DNA from: an uncultured Bacteroidota bacterium
Lineage (GTDB): Bacteria > Bacteroidota > Bacteroidia > Flavobacteriales > Flavobacteriaceae
Direction of reading: 5' to 3'
Assembly (NCBI GenBank): GCA_903888655.1
Contig: CAISUR010000195.1
Span: 1 to 21,167, forward strand
Length of the DNA stretch: 21,167 nucleotides
Positions 1 to 9,951 of this stretch are shown here, in pieces. Below the pieces are notes generated by a model, which had not been told where the DNA came from, ran no database searches, and was given only the letters and a program-made list of their open reading frames with translations. Position 1 is the stretch's first letter. Every line of letters begins with the position of its first letter. Made by a program: the position numbers and the translations under genes.

Positions 1-1
1 A

Positions 2-922
2 AAGTTTTTCGGAAAAATATCTGCTGATAAAAACAAGCTTATTGAGGTTTTTCCTGTAGTAGGAGGAAATGTTGAAAAAGTAAATGTTGAACTAGGTGAT
101 TATGTTCATAAAGGACAAGTACTTGCTGTCATTAGAAGTACTGAAGTAGCTGGCTATGAAAAAGATTACCAAGATGCTAGAAACGAAGTAATTGTAGCTC
201 AAAATAATTTGAAAGTAACTCAAGAAATGTTTGAAGGAAAGTTAAGTACCGAACGAGACGTAATTGAAGCTAAAAGTGAGCTCGAAAAAGCCAAATCACA
301 ATTGAATAGATTGCAACAAAACTATAAAATTTATAATCTAAAACCTGGGTCAATTTACCAAGTAGTATCGCCAATTAGCGGTTACATCATTCAGAAAAAC
401 ATTAATCAAGATATGCAATTGCGTAGTGATAGAACGGATAATATTTTTGATGTAGCCGATACTAAAGATGTATGGGCTTTAGCCAATGTTAATGAAAGTG
501 ACATTAATCAAGTACAGTTAGGAATGAAAGCTAGTGTCTCCACATTATCAAATTCTGATAAAAAATTTTATGGCAAAGTAGATAAAATCTTTAAAATCAT
601 CGACCCAGAAACAAACGCAATGAATGTAAGAATAGTTTTAGACAACCAAGCCAGTTTACTTGTTCCTGAAAGCAAAGCAACAATTAATGTTTATTACAAT
701 GAAAACAGAAAAATGTTGAGTGTTCCTTCTAGTGGAGTTATTTTTGACAATAATAAAAACTATGTAGTAGTTTTTAAAGATCGTAAACACATTGAGATAA
801 GACAAGTTGAAGTTTACAGAGAGGTTGGAAATGAAACTTTCATCGCATCTGGTTTAAAAGAAGGAGAGCAAATTATTACACATAATCAATTGCTGTTTTA
901 TCAAGCTTTATTGGCAAAATAA
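2..922 (+). CDS. RND efflux periplasmic adaptor (membrane fusion protein), CzcB/CusB-like, 5' end missing
   Basis: This is the C-terminal part (306 residues) of a periplasmic adaptor that links an inner-membrane RND pump to an outer-membrane channel. The frame is open to the first base, so the start and the signal or lipoprotein region lie upstream; the first in-frame ATG, at 209, is internal. The first visible residues form half of a lipoyl-like barrel-sandwich domain (FPVVGGNVEKVNVELGDYV, then HKGQVL). A charged alpha-hairpin follows at about residues 50-110, then the second lipoyl half (VVSPISGYIIQKNI) and beta-barrel and membrane-proximal domains to the end. It lies 44 bases before the CzcA-type pump gene and is surely its partner. 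The metal-binding N-terminal region typical of CusB is not visible here. The family call is firm; the metal substrate is inferred only from the pump. Confidence 0.9.
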   Translation, partial: KFFGKISADKNKLIEVFPVVGGNVEKVNVELGDYVHKGQVLAVIRSTEVAGYEKDYQDARNEVIVAQNNLKVTQEMFEGKLSTERDVIEAKSELEKAKSQLNRLQQNYKIYNLKPGSIYQVVSPISGYIIQKNINQDMQLRSDRTDNIFDVADTKDVWALANVNESDINQVQLGMKASVSTLSNSDKKFYGKVDKIFKIIDPETNAMNVRIVLDNQASLLVPESKATINVYYNENRKMLSVPSSGVIFDNNKNYVVVFKDRKHIEIRQVEVYREVGNETFIASGLKEGEQIITHNQLLFYQALLAK

Positions 923-966
923 TTTATTCAAAAGGTAACCGTTTTTCTGTTATAAAAAATTAAACC

Positions 967-3900
967 ATGACAAAATTCATTAAAAATATTATAGCTTTTT
1001 CACTTAAAAATAGGTTTTTTACCTTTTTTTGGGTTGGATTATTGGTCATTATGGGATTCATTTCTTTTGAAAGTATGCCTATAGAAGCATTTTCAGATGT
1101 TACTAATACTCAGATTATTATTATTACTCAATGGAATGGTAAAAGTGCCGAAGAAGTTGAACGATTTGTGACTACTCCTGTTGAGTTGGCAATGGCTTCG
1201 GTACAGAAAAAAACTAGTGTTCGAAGTACCACCATGTTTGGACTATCGGTCATTAAAATCATCTTTGAGGATGGGGTTGATGATGCCTCTGCTAGAGCAC
1301 AAGTAAACAATCAATTGCGAACCGTTGATTTTCCAGATGGAATTAGCCCTGATGTACAACCTCCTTATGGACCAACTGGTGAAATATATCGATATACTTT
1401 CGAAAGTAAAACAAGAAATTCTAGAGATTTATTAACGCTACAAAACTGGGAAGTTGATAGAGCGCTACGTTCTGTGCCTGGAGTTGCCGACATCAATGCT
1501 TTTGGCGGTCAAACCAAAATATTTGAATTAAGCATTGACCCTAGACGATTGGAAAAATATAAATTAACTCCGCTTCAAGTGTATGATGCTGTCAGCAAAA
1601 GCAACCTGAATGTTGGGGGCGATATTATTGAAAAAAATGGTCAGGCTTATGTGGTTCGTGGTATTGGTTTATTACAATCGATTCCAGATATTGAAAACAT
1701 AATAGTAAGTCAAAATAATGGAAATCCTGTACTAGTAAAAAATCTTGCTAAAGTAGTTGAAAGTTCTATGCCTAGACTTGGTCAAGCAGGACTAAATGAT
1801 AAAGATGATATTGTTGAAGGGATAATCGTGATGCGAAAAGGCGAAAATACTCCAGAAGTATTAGCCAACATTAAAGCAAAAATCAAAGAATTAAATGATA
1901 AAATTCTTCCTAAAGATGTAAAATTAGTGCCGTTCTATGATAGAACTAAATTAATGGATTTTTGTTTACATACAGTTATGCACAATTTATTCGAAGGAAT
2001 ATTATTTGTTACTGTGATGGTACTTCTTTTTATGGCAAACTGGAGAACCACAGTTATTGTCTCTATAATTATTCCTCTTTCCTTGTTGTTTTCATTTTTA
2101 TGTTTGAAACTAATGGGAATGAACGCTAACTTACTTTCATTAGGAGCCGTAGATTTTGGAGTTATTATTGACGGAACAGTTGTCATGGTAGAGGGTATTT
2201 ATGTTATGCTCGATATGAGGGCACACAAAGACGGTATGGAGAAATTTAATAAATTGGCAAAGGGCGGGATGATAAGAAAGACAGGAAGTGAAATTGGAAA
2301 AGCCATTTTCTTTTCAATAATGATTATTATAATTGCACTTTTACCTATTTTCTCTTTCCAAAAAGTAGAAGGTAAAATGTTCTCTCCTTTGGCCTATACA
2401 TTAGGTTTTGCATTGCTTGGTGCCTTATTGTTTACACTAACATTAGTACCAGTACTATCTCATATTCTATTGAATAAAAATGTTCATGAAAAAAATAATC
2501 CTTTTGTGAATTTTTGTAAAAATAATGTAGTAAAGGCTTTTAATTATACTTTTAAACACAAAAAAATAAGTTTAACTATTGCAATTTCGGTTTTAGTATT
2601 GACATTACTTTCAACAAAATTTTTAGGAACAGAATTTTTACCTCCTTTAAATGAAGGAGCATTATGGGTAACAGCCGAATTACCTATGAGTACAGATTTG
2701 AAAGAGACTAATAATATGACTAACATTTTAAAAAATGAAATTCGCTCATTTCCAGAAGTAACTGGTGTACTTTCTCAAACTGGAAGAAGTAATGATGGAA
2801 CCGATCCTTGTGGTTTCTATTTTGTTCAAATGCAAGTTAACTTAAAGCCTAAAGAAGAATGGAAGCGAAATATTTCAATGGATGCTTTAATCAACGAAAT
2901 TGATCATAAATTGAAACGGTATCAAGGGATAACCTACAATTATTCGCAACCGATTATTGACAACGTTGCCGAAGCAGTAGCCGGCTTTAAAGCTGCTAAC
3001 GGAGTTAAAATTTATGGAGATGATTTGAATAAATTGGATGTTTTAGGGAAAGCTGTATTGAAAGAAATTTCAACTATTGATGGAATAAAAGAACCCGGAA
3101 TTATTAGAAATATTGGACAACCCGAAGTAAGTGTTGTGCTTGACAAAGAAAAAATGGCAGCTTATGGCGTGACCCTTTCAGACGCTCAAGCAGTTTTAGA
3201 AATGGCTTTTGGAGGAAAAACCGCTACTCAAAAATATGAAGGAGAGAAAAAGTTTGATGTTAGAATTCGTTATGAAAAAGAGTATCGAAAAAACACGGAA
3301 GACATTGCAAACTTAATGGTGCCAACTTTAAAAGATACAAAAGTTCCATTAAAAGAAATTAGTACAATTATCAAAAACAATGGTCCGGCATTTATTTATC
3401 GTGATAACTTAAAACGTTACATTGGAATAAAGTTCTCTGTTAGAGATCGTGATTTAGGGGGGACTATTGCTGAAGCACAACAAAAGGTTGAGAAAAATGT
3501 AAAATTACCGGATGGTTATTCTATTGGATGGACGGGGGAATTTGAAAATCAGGTTCGAGCTTCTAAACGTTTAGCTCAAGTAGTTCCTATCAGTTTGATT
3601 TTAATTTTCTTCTTGCTATTTACTATGTTTGGTAATATTAAAGACTCTTTACTGGTTATTGCCAACGTTCCATTTGCCATTATTGGAGGAATACTAGCTC
3701 TTCATATTACTGGTATGAATTTCGGAATATCTGCTGGGGTTGGATTTATCGCGCTTTTCGGAATTTGTATCCAGAATGGGGTAATCTTAATCTCCGAATT
3801 TCATAAGAATCTCAAAGCTCGAATGGACTTAAACACTTCCATTTTAGAAGCGGTAAAGGTTAGGGTACGCCCTGTTTTAATGACGGCAATGATTGCAACC

Positions 3901-4068
3901 ATTGGTTTAATGCCAGCAGCGGTTTCAACCGGAATTGGTTCCGAATCGCAAAAACCATTAGCGATTGTAATTATCGGAGGGTTAATGTCTGCTACCGTTC
4001 TTACGTTATTAATTTTTCCAATTGTATTTTGGATATTTAATAAATCGAATCATCAAGCTATTGAATAA
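967..4068 (+). CDS. Heavy-metal efflux RND pump, CzcA family (HME-RND)
   Basis: This 1033-residue inner-membrane proton antiporter exports metal cations through a tripartite complex. It has the full RND layout: TM1 at about residues 10-30, a large periplasmic loop, TM2-6, a cytoplasmic link, TM7 near 535, a second periplasmic loop, and TM8-12 at the C-terminus. The TM4 signature reads DFGVIIDGTVVMVEG, giving proton-relay acids D396, D402 and E409. This is the DFGxxxDG type of Co/Zn/Cd/Ni pumps, not the AIGAMVDAA type of Cu/Ag pumps such as CusA. Two differences from the usual CzcA motif are visible: Thr404 replaces Ala and Gly410 replaces the usual Asn after the Glu. The gene follows the adaptor by 44 bases and is last in its operon, ending 2 bases before a strong hairpin. 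The outer-membrane partner is probably upstream of the window. Exact metal specificity cannot be read from the sequence. Confidence 0.93.
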   Translation: MTKFIKNIIAFSLKNRFFTFFWVGLLVIMGFISFESMPIEAFSDVTNTQIIIITQWNGKSAEEVERFVTTPVELAMASVQKKTSVRSTTMFGLSVIKIIFEDGVDDASARAQVNNQLRTVDFPDGISPDVQPPYGPTGEIYRYTFESKTRNSRDLLTLQNWEVDRALRSVPGVADINAFGGQTKIFELSIDPRRLEKYKLTPLQVYDAVSKSNLNVGGDIIEKNGQAYVVRGIGLLQSIPDIENIIVSQNNGNPVLVKNLAKVVESSMPRLGQAGLNDKDDIVEGIIVMRKGENTPEVLANIKAKIKELNDKILPKDVKLVPFYDRTKLMDFCLHTVMHNLFEGILFVTVMVLLFMANWRTTVIVSIIIPLSLLFSFLCLKLMGMNANLLSLGAVDFGVIIDGTVVMVEGIYVMLDMRAHKDGMEKFNKLAKGGMIRKTGSEIGKAIFFSIMIIIIALLPIFSFQKVEGKMFSPLAYTLGFALLGALLFTLTLVPVLSHILLNKNVHEKNNPFVNFCKNNVVKAFNYTFKHKKISLTIAISVLVLTLLSTKFLGTEFLPPLNEGALWVTAELPMSTDLKETNNMTNILKNEIRSFPEVTGVLSQTGRSNDGTDPCGFYFVQMQVNLKPKEEWKRNISMDALINEIDHKLKRYQGITYNYSQPIIDNVAEAVAGFKAANGVKIYGDDLNKLDVLGKAVLKEISTIDGIKEPGIIRNIGQPEVSVVLDKEKMAAYGVTLSDAQAVLEMAFGGKTATQKYEGEKKFDVRIRYEKEYRKNTEDIANLMVPTLKDTKVPLKEISTIIKNNGPAFIYRDNLKRYIGIKFSVRDRDLGGTIAEAQQKVEKNVKLPDGYSIGWTGEFENQVRASKRLAQVVPISLILIFFLLFTMFGNIKDSLLVIANVPFAIIGGILALHITGMNFGISAGVGFIALFGICIQNGVILISEFHKNLKARMDLNTSILEAVKVRVRPVLMTAMIATIGLMPAAVSTGIGSESQKPLAIVIIGGLMSATVLTLLIFPIVFWIFNKSNHQAIE

Positions 4069-4069
4069 C

Positions 4070-4115
4070 AAAAAAGAGGTCGTTTCCATATTACCGAAGA
4101 AACGACCTCTTTTTT
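4070..4115. terminator. Bidirectional intrinsic terminator between converging pump operons
   Basis: A perfect 17-bp inverted repeat (4070-4086 with 4099-4115) surrounds a 12-base loop. The core GAGGTCGTTTC pairs with GAAACGACCTC, and six A and six T at the outer ends give a U-run after the stem on both strands. It begins 2 bases after the CzcA-type pump stop and lies 17 bases beyond the stop of the outer-membrane channel gene on the other strand, so it can end both operons. Confidence 0.93.
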
Positions 4116-4132
4116 ATAATTCAAAAAATTAT

Positions 4133-5566
4133 TTATTTCCATCCTCCACCAAGATTTCGGTACATATGAACAATAGCATTCAATTGTTCTTTTCTCATAT
4201 CCATTAGCTCTAATTTTGTTCCTAATGCATCTCGTTGCGTCATTAATACTTCAAAATAATCGATTCGTGCAGATTTAAATAAATCACCAGAAAATTCAAT
4301 TGATTTATTTAATGCCTCAACCTGTTTTGTTTTTAAATTATAGCTCGTATTCAAATTATCAATTTTAGACAACTGATTAGAAACTTCTAAATAGGCATTC
4401 AAAATAGTTTTATCGTAATTATATAACGCTTGAAGTTGACGTGCATTTGCCTTTTTAAACTCGGCTTTTATGGCATTACGATTAATAAGTGGCCCTGCAA
4501 TATCGCCTGCTAAAGAATACAATAACGACTCAGGAAACGTTAGTAAATAAGATGGCTTGAATGCTTGCGCCCCAAATGTAGATGAAATTCCTAATGATGG
4601 ATAAAACTCTGCTCGAGCAATTTTCACATCTAGTTTAGCTGCCATCAAATCTAATTCTGCTTGTTTAATATCTGGTCTATTCGCTAATAATTGTGAAGGA
4701 ATACCAGCATTGACAGTTGGAGGCACTAAACTTAAAAAGGTATTTTTGTCTCTATTTATTATTTGTGGATAACGTCCTAATAAAAAGTTAATCTTATTTT
4801 CTGATTCTTTAATGTTTTGAAGAATATCAAACTCCATACTTTGTGAGGACAATACTTCTGCTTGAAATTTCTGAACAGCTAATTCTGTTACTCTCCCGGC
4901 TTCTTTTTGAATTTTTACAATATCTAGTGCGTTTTGTTGCAATTTAATATTTTGTCTTACAATATCTAATTGATTATCTAGCGACAGTAATTCATAGTAC
5001 GAATCTGCAATTTCTGAAACAAGATTAGTTATTACAAAATTCTTTCCTTCAATCGTTGATAAATATCTCGTGACTGCTGCCTTTTTTGAATTTCGTAGTT
5101 TTTTCCAAATATCTACTTCCCAATTTGCATAAAGTGATGCACTTAAATCTGTTAATGCATCGGGAACTGGCACTCCAGTGGTAATATCTGTTGAAGCGTC
5201 TCCAGCACCTTGACTAGTATACCTTCCTACTTTTTCAACACTAGCTCCAGCTCGGACACCAACACTAGGTAATAAAGCTCCTTTTTTAGCACGAATATCA
5301 TTTTTAGCAATTTCAATATCTTGTAATGTAACTAATAAGTCTTGATTGTTTTTTAGTGCGATATCAATTAAATCGGTTAAGTTTTTATCGGTAAAAAAAG
5401 TCTTCCAAGGAGTCGTGGCAACATTAGTTGTGTCCTTATTTTTTTCATAAGATTCAGGAATAGTTGCACTTGACTTTGTTGGAGTTATGGCAGGTGTTTT
5501 ACAACTTAAAACTGCTAAAAACAAACCTAAAGGGAAAATGTATTTTAATGTCGTTCTTTTATTCAT
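4133..5566 (-). CDS. TolC/OprM-type outer-membrane efflux lipoprotein (NodT family)
   Basis: This outer-membrane channel of 477 residues completes the HAE1 pump operon. The N-terminus is a lipoprotein signal: KR, a hydrophobic stretch, then lipobox AVLSC with the lipidated Cys at residue 22. Two outer-membrane-efflux repeats follow, of roughly 190 residues each. Typical features are DLIDIALKNNQDL near the start, LYANWEVDIWKKLRNSKKAA at the first repeat, and the RPDIKQAELDLMAAKLDVKIARAEFYPSL segment that opens the second. An in-frame TTG at 5578 would add four residues before the signal, but ATG at 5566 is preferred because it gives a standard lipoprotein start. This ATG overlaps the pump stop codon by 8 bases (ATGAATAA), which suggests translational coupling. 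It is the last gene of the operon. The family is secure; the exported substrate is unknown. Confidence 0.93.
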   Translation of the reverse strand: MNKRTTLKYIFPLGLFLAVLSCKTPAITPTKSSATIPESYEKNKDTTNVATTPWKTFFTDKNLTDLIDIALKNNQDLLVTLQDIEIAKNDIRAKKGALLPSVGVRAGASVEKVGRYTSQGAGDASTDITTGVPVPDALTDLSASLYANWEVDIWKKLRNSKKAAVTRYLSTIEGKNFVITNLVSEIADSYYELLSLDNQLDIVRQNIKLQQNALDIVKIQKEAGRVTELAVQKFQAEVLSSQSMEFDILQNIKESENKINFLLGRYPQIINRDKNTFLSLVPPTVNAGIPSQLLANRPDIKQAELDLMAAKLDVKIARAEFYPSLGISSTFGAQAFKPSYLLTFPESLLYSLAGDIAGPLINRNAIKAEFKKANARQLQALYNYDKTILNAYLEVSNQLSKIDNLNTSYNLKTKQVEALNKSIEFSGDLFKSARIDYFEVLMTQRDALGTKLELMDMRKEQLNAIVHMYRNLGGGWK

Positions 5567-8500
5567 TATGATTATCAATTTCTTCTGTTAAAGGGTTTTC
5601 ATTTTGATTTTTAACATAGGTATGTCTTTCAGCTATACTCCCAAAAATATAATACAAACCAGGAATAATAATAATTCCAAAAATAGTTCCAAAAAGCATC
5701 CCTCCAGCTGCGGCTGTTCCAATAGTTCTATTACCAACTTTACCAGGTCCTGTTGCTATGACTAATGGAATTAATCCGGCAATAAAAGCAAATGATGTCA
5801 TCAAAATTGGTCTAAAACGAACTTTTGCTCCCTCCATAGCTGCTTCCAAAACAGTTGCGCCAGCTCTATGTTTTTGAATTGCAAATTCTACGATTAAAAC
5901 TGCGTTTTTACCCAACAATCCAATTAACATTACCATGGCAATTTGAGCATAAATGTTATTCTCTAATCCTAATAGTTTTAATAAAAAGAACGCTCCAAAA
6001 ATTCCAGCAGGAAGCGAAAGTATTACCGAAAAAGGCAATAAAAAACTTTCATATTGAGCGGATAAAATCAAATAGACAAAACCTAAACAAATAAGGAAAA
6101 TGTAGATTGCCGAATTTCCTTGTGCTACCTCATCTTTAGAGATTCCGGCCCAATCAATTCCAAATCCTCTAGGCAATGTTTTAAGCGCCACTTCATCAAT
6201 TGCTTTAATTGCAGTACCACTACTATATCCTGGAGCAGCAGAACCACTTATTTGAGAGGCATTAAACATATTATATCGATCAATTTCAGCTAAACCATAT
6301 ACTTTTTCCATTTTCATGAAATCTGAAAACGGAACCATTTCATCTCGACTATTCTTCACATAAAGTTTAAGAATGTCTTCTGGTAACGCTCGATATTGCG
6401 GAGATGCCTGAACAATTACTTTATATTGTCGATCGTATTTGATAAAACTAATATCATAATCACTTCCGATTAATGTGGAGAGTGTACCCATGGCATTATC
6501 AATGGAAACTCCTTTTTGTTGAGCAATATCATTATCAATCTTCAACATATATTGTGGAAAACTGGAGCTATAAAAGCTAAAAACAGAAGAGAGTTCAGGT
6601 CGTTTATTTAATTCTTTTACAAAATCATTACTAACGGTTTCCATTTTTTTATAATCTCCTGAGCCCGCTTTGTCTAAAAGTCGTAATTCGAAACCTCCTG
6701 CAGCTCCATAACCAGGTACAGCTGGTGGTTGGAAAAATTCAATATTAGCACCAGCAATATTTTTAGATTTTTCTTCTAATTCAGTAATAATTTCCTGAAC
6801 CGAATGTTTTCGATTTTCCCAACTTTTAAGATTGATAAGACAAGTTCCCGAATTGGACCCTGTTCCTTCGGTTAACACTTCATATCCTGCTAAAGCTGAA
6901 ACCGATTGAACACCATCTACACCTTCAGCAATTTTTTGCAACTTTTCTGCAACTTGATTTGTTCGCTCCAATGAAGACCCTGGTGGAGTTTGAATAATAG
7001 CATAAAACATACCTTGATCTTCATTAGGAATAAACCCTGAAGGCACCGTACTACTGATGAACCAGATTCCTACACAAAAAGCAATTAATACTCCGAAAGT
7101 TAAGGTTCTTCTTGTTATGATATAATTTAGAATAGTAATGTATTTCCCTGTTAACTTATGAAACCAATTATTAAACTTATCTAGAAACTTATCAATAGGT
7201 GATTTCTTTTTTTCAATCCCATGATTATTTTTTAAAATCATCGCACAAAGTGCAGGAGTTAAAGTTAATGCGACAATACCCGAAAGAATAATTGCGGTCG
7301 CCATTGTAATAGAGAATTGTCTATAGAAAATTCCCACTGGTCCTGGCATAAAAGCAACAGGTATAAATACTGCCGCCATTAAAAAGGTAATGGCAATAAT
7401 AGCCCCTGCAATCTCATGCATAGCCTTTTGAGTTGCTTTTAACGGAGAAAGATGATCTTCCTCCATTTTAGCATGAACTGCTTCAATGACGACAATGGCA
7501 TCATCCACTACAACACCGATTGCTAGTACTAATGCAAATAATGTGATTAAGTTTATTGTAATACCAAAAAATTGCATAAACAAAAATGTTCCAATAAGAG
7601 ATACTGGTACTGCTAGAGCAGGTATTAAAGTAGAACGCCAATCCCCAAGAAATAAATATACTACCAACCCAACGAGAATAAAAGCTTCCAAAAGTGTATG
7701 AAGTACTTTTTCAATTGATGAATCTAGAAATTTAGATACATCATAACTTATTTCATAATCTACTCCTTTAGGAAAAGAGGTTGCTTTGATTTCGGCTAAT
7801 TTTGCTTTTACATCTTTAATAACTTGACTCGCATTACTACCATAAGATTGCTTTAATACAATGGCGGCAGATGGTCTACCATTTAAACTGGAATAAATAT
7901 CATACATTGAACTACCAAATTCAACGTCGGCCACATCCTTAAGTCGAAGTAATTCGCCATTTGGGTTTGATTTCAAAACTACATTTTCGTATTGCTGTTT
8001 TGTATTAAATCGCCCAGAATATTTTAAAACATATTCAAATGTTTCTGACCGTTTTCCAGAGCTTTCTCCTGTTTTCCCGGGTGAAGCTTCAATACTCTGT
8101 TCATCTAAAGCTTTCATTACCTCATCAGCAGAAATTTTGTATGCCAACATCCTGTCTGGTTTTAACCAGATTCTCATGGCATAATCACGATTTCCAAGAA
8201 TATCGGCAAATCCTACTCCATCAACTCTTTTGAGTTCGGATAATAAATTAATATCGGCAAAATTGTAAAGAAATTTTTGGTCTGTTTTGGGGTCTTTACT
8301 GTATAGGTTTATATACATAAGCATGTTAGACTCCTCTCGTGTAATTTTAACACCTTCACGAACTACCAAAGGAGGTAACTTATTGACTACCGAAGCTACA
8401 CGGTTTTGAACATTTATCGAAGCCTGATTGGGATCGGTTCCAAGATTAAAAACTACTTGAATATTAGCTTCACCATCATTACCTGCTGAAGATGCCATAT

Positions 8501-8729
8501 ATTTCATCCCTGGAACTCCATTAATGGCTCTTTCTAGTGGAATCAAAACGGCTTTTGTCATTAACTCACCATTGGCTCCAGGATAATCTGCAATTACATT
8601 TACCTTTGGTGGCGATATAGACGGAAATTGAGTTACTGGTAATTGTGTCATAGACAAAATACCTAGTAACGCAATGATTAACGATATCACAATCGATAAA
8701 ACCGGTCTTTGTATAAATTTATTAAACAT
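5559..8729 (-). CDS. Hydrophobe/amphiphile efflux RND pump (HAE1, AcrB-like)
   Basis: This 1056-residue inner-membrane drug/proton antiporter is close to the size of AcrB (about 1050). The N-terminus, MFNKFIQRPVLSIVIS, is typical. TM4 reads LAIGVVVDDAIVVIE with proton-relay residues D409 and D410, and TM10 reads LLGKNAVLIVEF with K941; these match AcrB D407, D408 and K940. The periplasmic porter domains include PGAxGE-type and GxRxxIxLxPxxL-like segments. A charged 20-residue tail ends the protein. It starts 25 bases after the adaptor gene and ends inside the start of the channel gene, so the three form one transcription unit. HAE1 pumps export dyes, detergents, antibiotics or bile salts; which of these applies here cannot be told from the sequence. 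Confidence 0.96.
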   Translation of the reverse strand: MFNKFIQRPVLSIVISLIIALLGILSMTQLPVTQFPSISPPKVNVIADYPGANGELMTKAVLIPLERAINGVPGMKYMASSAGNDGEANIQVVFNLGTDPNQASINVQNRVASVVNKLPPLVVREGVKITREESNMLMYINLYSKDPKTDQKFLYNFADINLLSELKRVDGVGFADILGNRDYAMRIWLKPDRMLAYKISADEVMKALDEQSIEASPGKTGESSGKRSETFEYVLKYSGRFNTKQQYENVVLKSNPNGELLRLKDVADVEFGSSMYDIYSSLNGRPSAAIVLKQSYGSNASQVIKDVKAKLAEIKATSFPKGVDYEISYDVSKFLDSSIEKVLHTLLEAFILVGLVVYLFLGDWRSTLIPALAVPVSLIGTFLFMQFFGITINLITLFALVLAIGVVVDDAIVVIEAVHAKMEEDHLSPLKATQKAMHEIAGAIIAITFLMAAVFIPVAFMPGPVGIFYRQFSITMATAIILSGIVALTLTPALCAMILKNNHGIEKKKSPIDKFLDKFNNWFHKLTGKYITILNYIITRRTLTFGVLIAFCVGIWFISSTVPSGFIPNEDQGMFYAIIQTPPGSSLERTNQVAEKLQKIAEGVDGVQSVSALAGYEVLTEGTGSNSGTCLINLKSWENRKHSVQEIITELEEKSKNIAGANIEFFQPPAVPGYGAAGGFELRLLDKAGSGDYKKMETVSNDFVKELNKRPELSSVFSFYSSSFPQYMLKIDNDIAQQKGVSIDNAMGTLSTLIGSDYDISFIKYDRQYKVIVQASPQYRALPEDILKLYVKNSRDEMVPFSDFMKMEKVYGLAEIDRYNMFNASQISGSAAPGYSSGTAIKAIDEVALKTLPRGFGIDWAGISKDEVAQGNSAIYIFLICLGFVYLILSAQYESFLLPFSVILSLPAGIFGAFFLLKLLGLENNIYAQIAMVMLIGLLGKNAVLIVEFAIQKHRAGATVLEAAMEGAKVRFRPILMTSFAFIAGLIPLVIATGPGKVGNRTIGTAAAGGMLFGTIFGIIIIPGLYYIFGSIAERHTYVKNQNENPLTEEIDNHNE

Positions 8730-8754
8730 TGATTGTAAGATTTAAGGATTTTGA

Positions 8755-9840
8755 TTATTCCGCTTTTAGTTTTAAATGTGAAAGTACTTCTTTTGGGTTT
8801 TGGTAATCAAATTTAATTTTATCATTATCCTTAACTTTTTGAACTCCCTCTAACACTATTTTATCAGTGTCTGAAATTCCACTTTTTATTAAATATAAAT
8901 CGGGTAATTCTCCAATAATTGTAATTTCAACAGACTTTACCACATTTTCCTTATTGACCACAAAAACATATTTTCTATCTTGAATTTCATAAGTAGCTTT
9001 CTGAGGTATTATCAATGCATTTCTAACGGGAAAAGTCATTAATACCTTTCCTGTTTCTCCATTTCTTAATAATTTTTCTGAATTTGGAAAACCTGCTCGA
9101 AACGAAATATTACCAGTTTCATTATCAAACTCACTTTCAATAACTTCTACTTTACCTTTGTATTTTAAATTTTGTCCGTTTGCTAAAAGTAAACTTACGG
9201 TATTGCTTCCTCTCCCTTTTACATTATTTTCATATTCTAAATATTCAGGTTCCGATACATTGAAATATGCAAAAACTTTACTGTTATCTGAAAGAGTAGT
9301 TAATAGATCACCCTCATCAATAAGACTTCCTATCTTTTTTGGAAGTTTATCAATAGTACCGGCAAATGGTGCCCTTATTTCAGTAAATGATAAATGTATT
9401 TTTGCCAAGGCTACTTCCGCTTTAGCTTGATCTAATTTGGCTTGAGCCATTGCTTGTTCGCTTTTTGAAACCACATTCTTATCGGCAAGCATTTTAGCAT
9501 TTTGAAACTCAATTTGTGCCGATTGTGCTTCCGATTGTGCTTTTAGTAATTCTGCTTCATAAATTTTCGGCATAATCCTAAATAATAACTGTCCTGCTTT
9601 TACAAATTGTCCTTCATCAACGTAAACATCTTGTAAAAATCCTTTTTCTTGCGCGCGAATTTCGATATTTCTCACAGAGCGTATCTGCGAAACGTACTCT
9701 TTCGTAAAAGAGGTGTCAATTCGAACTGGGCTTGTAACCGTGAATTTTCCAGCTTCTTCTTCTTTTTCTTTTTTCTTAGAGGTGCAACTAGTTAGATATA
9801 GTAGCGCAATAAGACTCGAAAATAAAATTTTTTTATTCAT
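8755..9840 (-). CDS. RND efflux periplasmic adaptor lipoprotein (AcrA/MexA-like)
   Basis: This is the first gene of the minus-strand efflux operon, 361 residues. The N-terminus is a lipoprotein signal with lipobox YLTSC (Cys19), followed by a very charged linker (KKKEKEEE). The first lipoyl half reads EKGFLQDVYVDEGQFVKAGQLLFRI, given here in two pieces as EKGFLQDVYVDEG and QFVKAGQLLF. An alpha-hairpin rich in Ala, Glu and Gln spans about residues 95-145, then the second lipoyl half appears as FTEIRAPFAGTIDKLPKKIG. Beta-barrel and membrane-proximal domains follow. It bridges the AcrB-like pump and the outer-membrane lipoprotein encoded just downstream. Most such operons have a TetR or AraR-type regulator next door; none is present here, since the next gene is ileS on the other strand. 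Confidence 0.95.
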   Translation of the reverse strand: MNKKILFSSLIALLYLTSCTSKKKEKEEEAGKFTVTSPVRIDTSFTKEYVSQIRSVRNIEIRAQEKGFLQDVYVDEGQFVKAGQLLFRIMPKIYEAELLKAQSEAQSAQIEFQNAKMLADKNVVSKSEQAMAQAKLDQAKAEVALAKIHLSFTEIRAPFAGTIDKLPKKIGSLIDEGDLLTTLSDNSKVFAYFNVSEPEYLEYENNVKGRGSNTVSLLLANGQNLKYKGKVEVIESEFDNETGNISFRAGFPNSEKLLRNGETGKVLMTFPVRNALIIPQKATYEIQDRKYVFVVNKENVVKSVEITIIGELPDLYLIKSGISDTDKIVLEGVQKVKDNDKIKFDYQNPKEVLSHLKLKAE

Positions 9841-9920
9841 ACTTATAATATAAATTAAATACCTATCAATTAATAAACATTTATTAAAAAAGAGATTTTA
9901 TGAAATTAGCTAACCAAAGC

Positions 9921-9951
9921 TGTTATGCTACTTAACTAGCATGCAATAACA
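9921..9951. promoter_or_regulatory. Imperfect hairpin in the efflux operon leader
   Basis: On the plus strand TGTTATGCTA (9921-9930) pairs with TAGCAT plus AACA (9937-9942 and 9948-9951), with a 6-base loop and a 5-base bulge. It overlaps the end and stop codon of the 19-codon leader ORF on the minus strand. No U-run follows on the minus strand, so it is not a simple terminator. Confidence 0.35.

Noticed and set aside
209..211. ATG at 209 as the start of the first adaptor gene
   Set aside because: The frame upstream is open to the window edge and encodes a clear lipoyl-domain half, so the gene begins outside the window.
5567..5578. TTG start at 5578 for the outer-membrane channel gene
   Set aside because: It would add four residues before a normal lipoprotein signal; ATG at 5566, overlapping the pump stop, is the better start.
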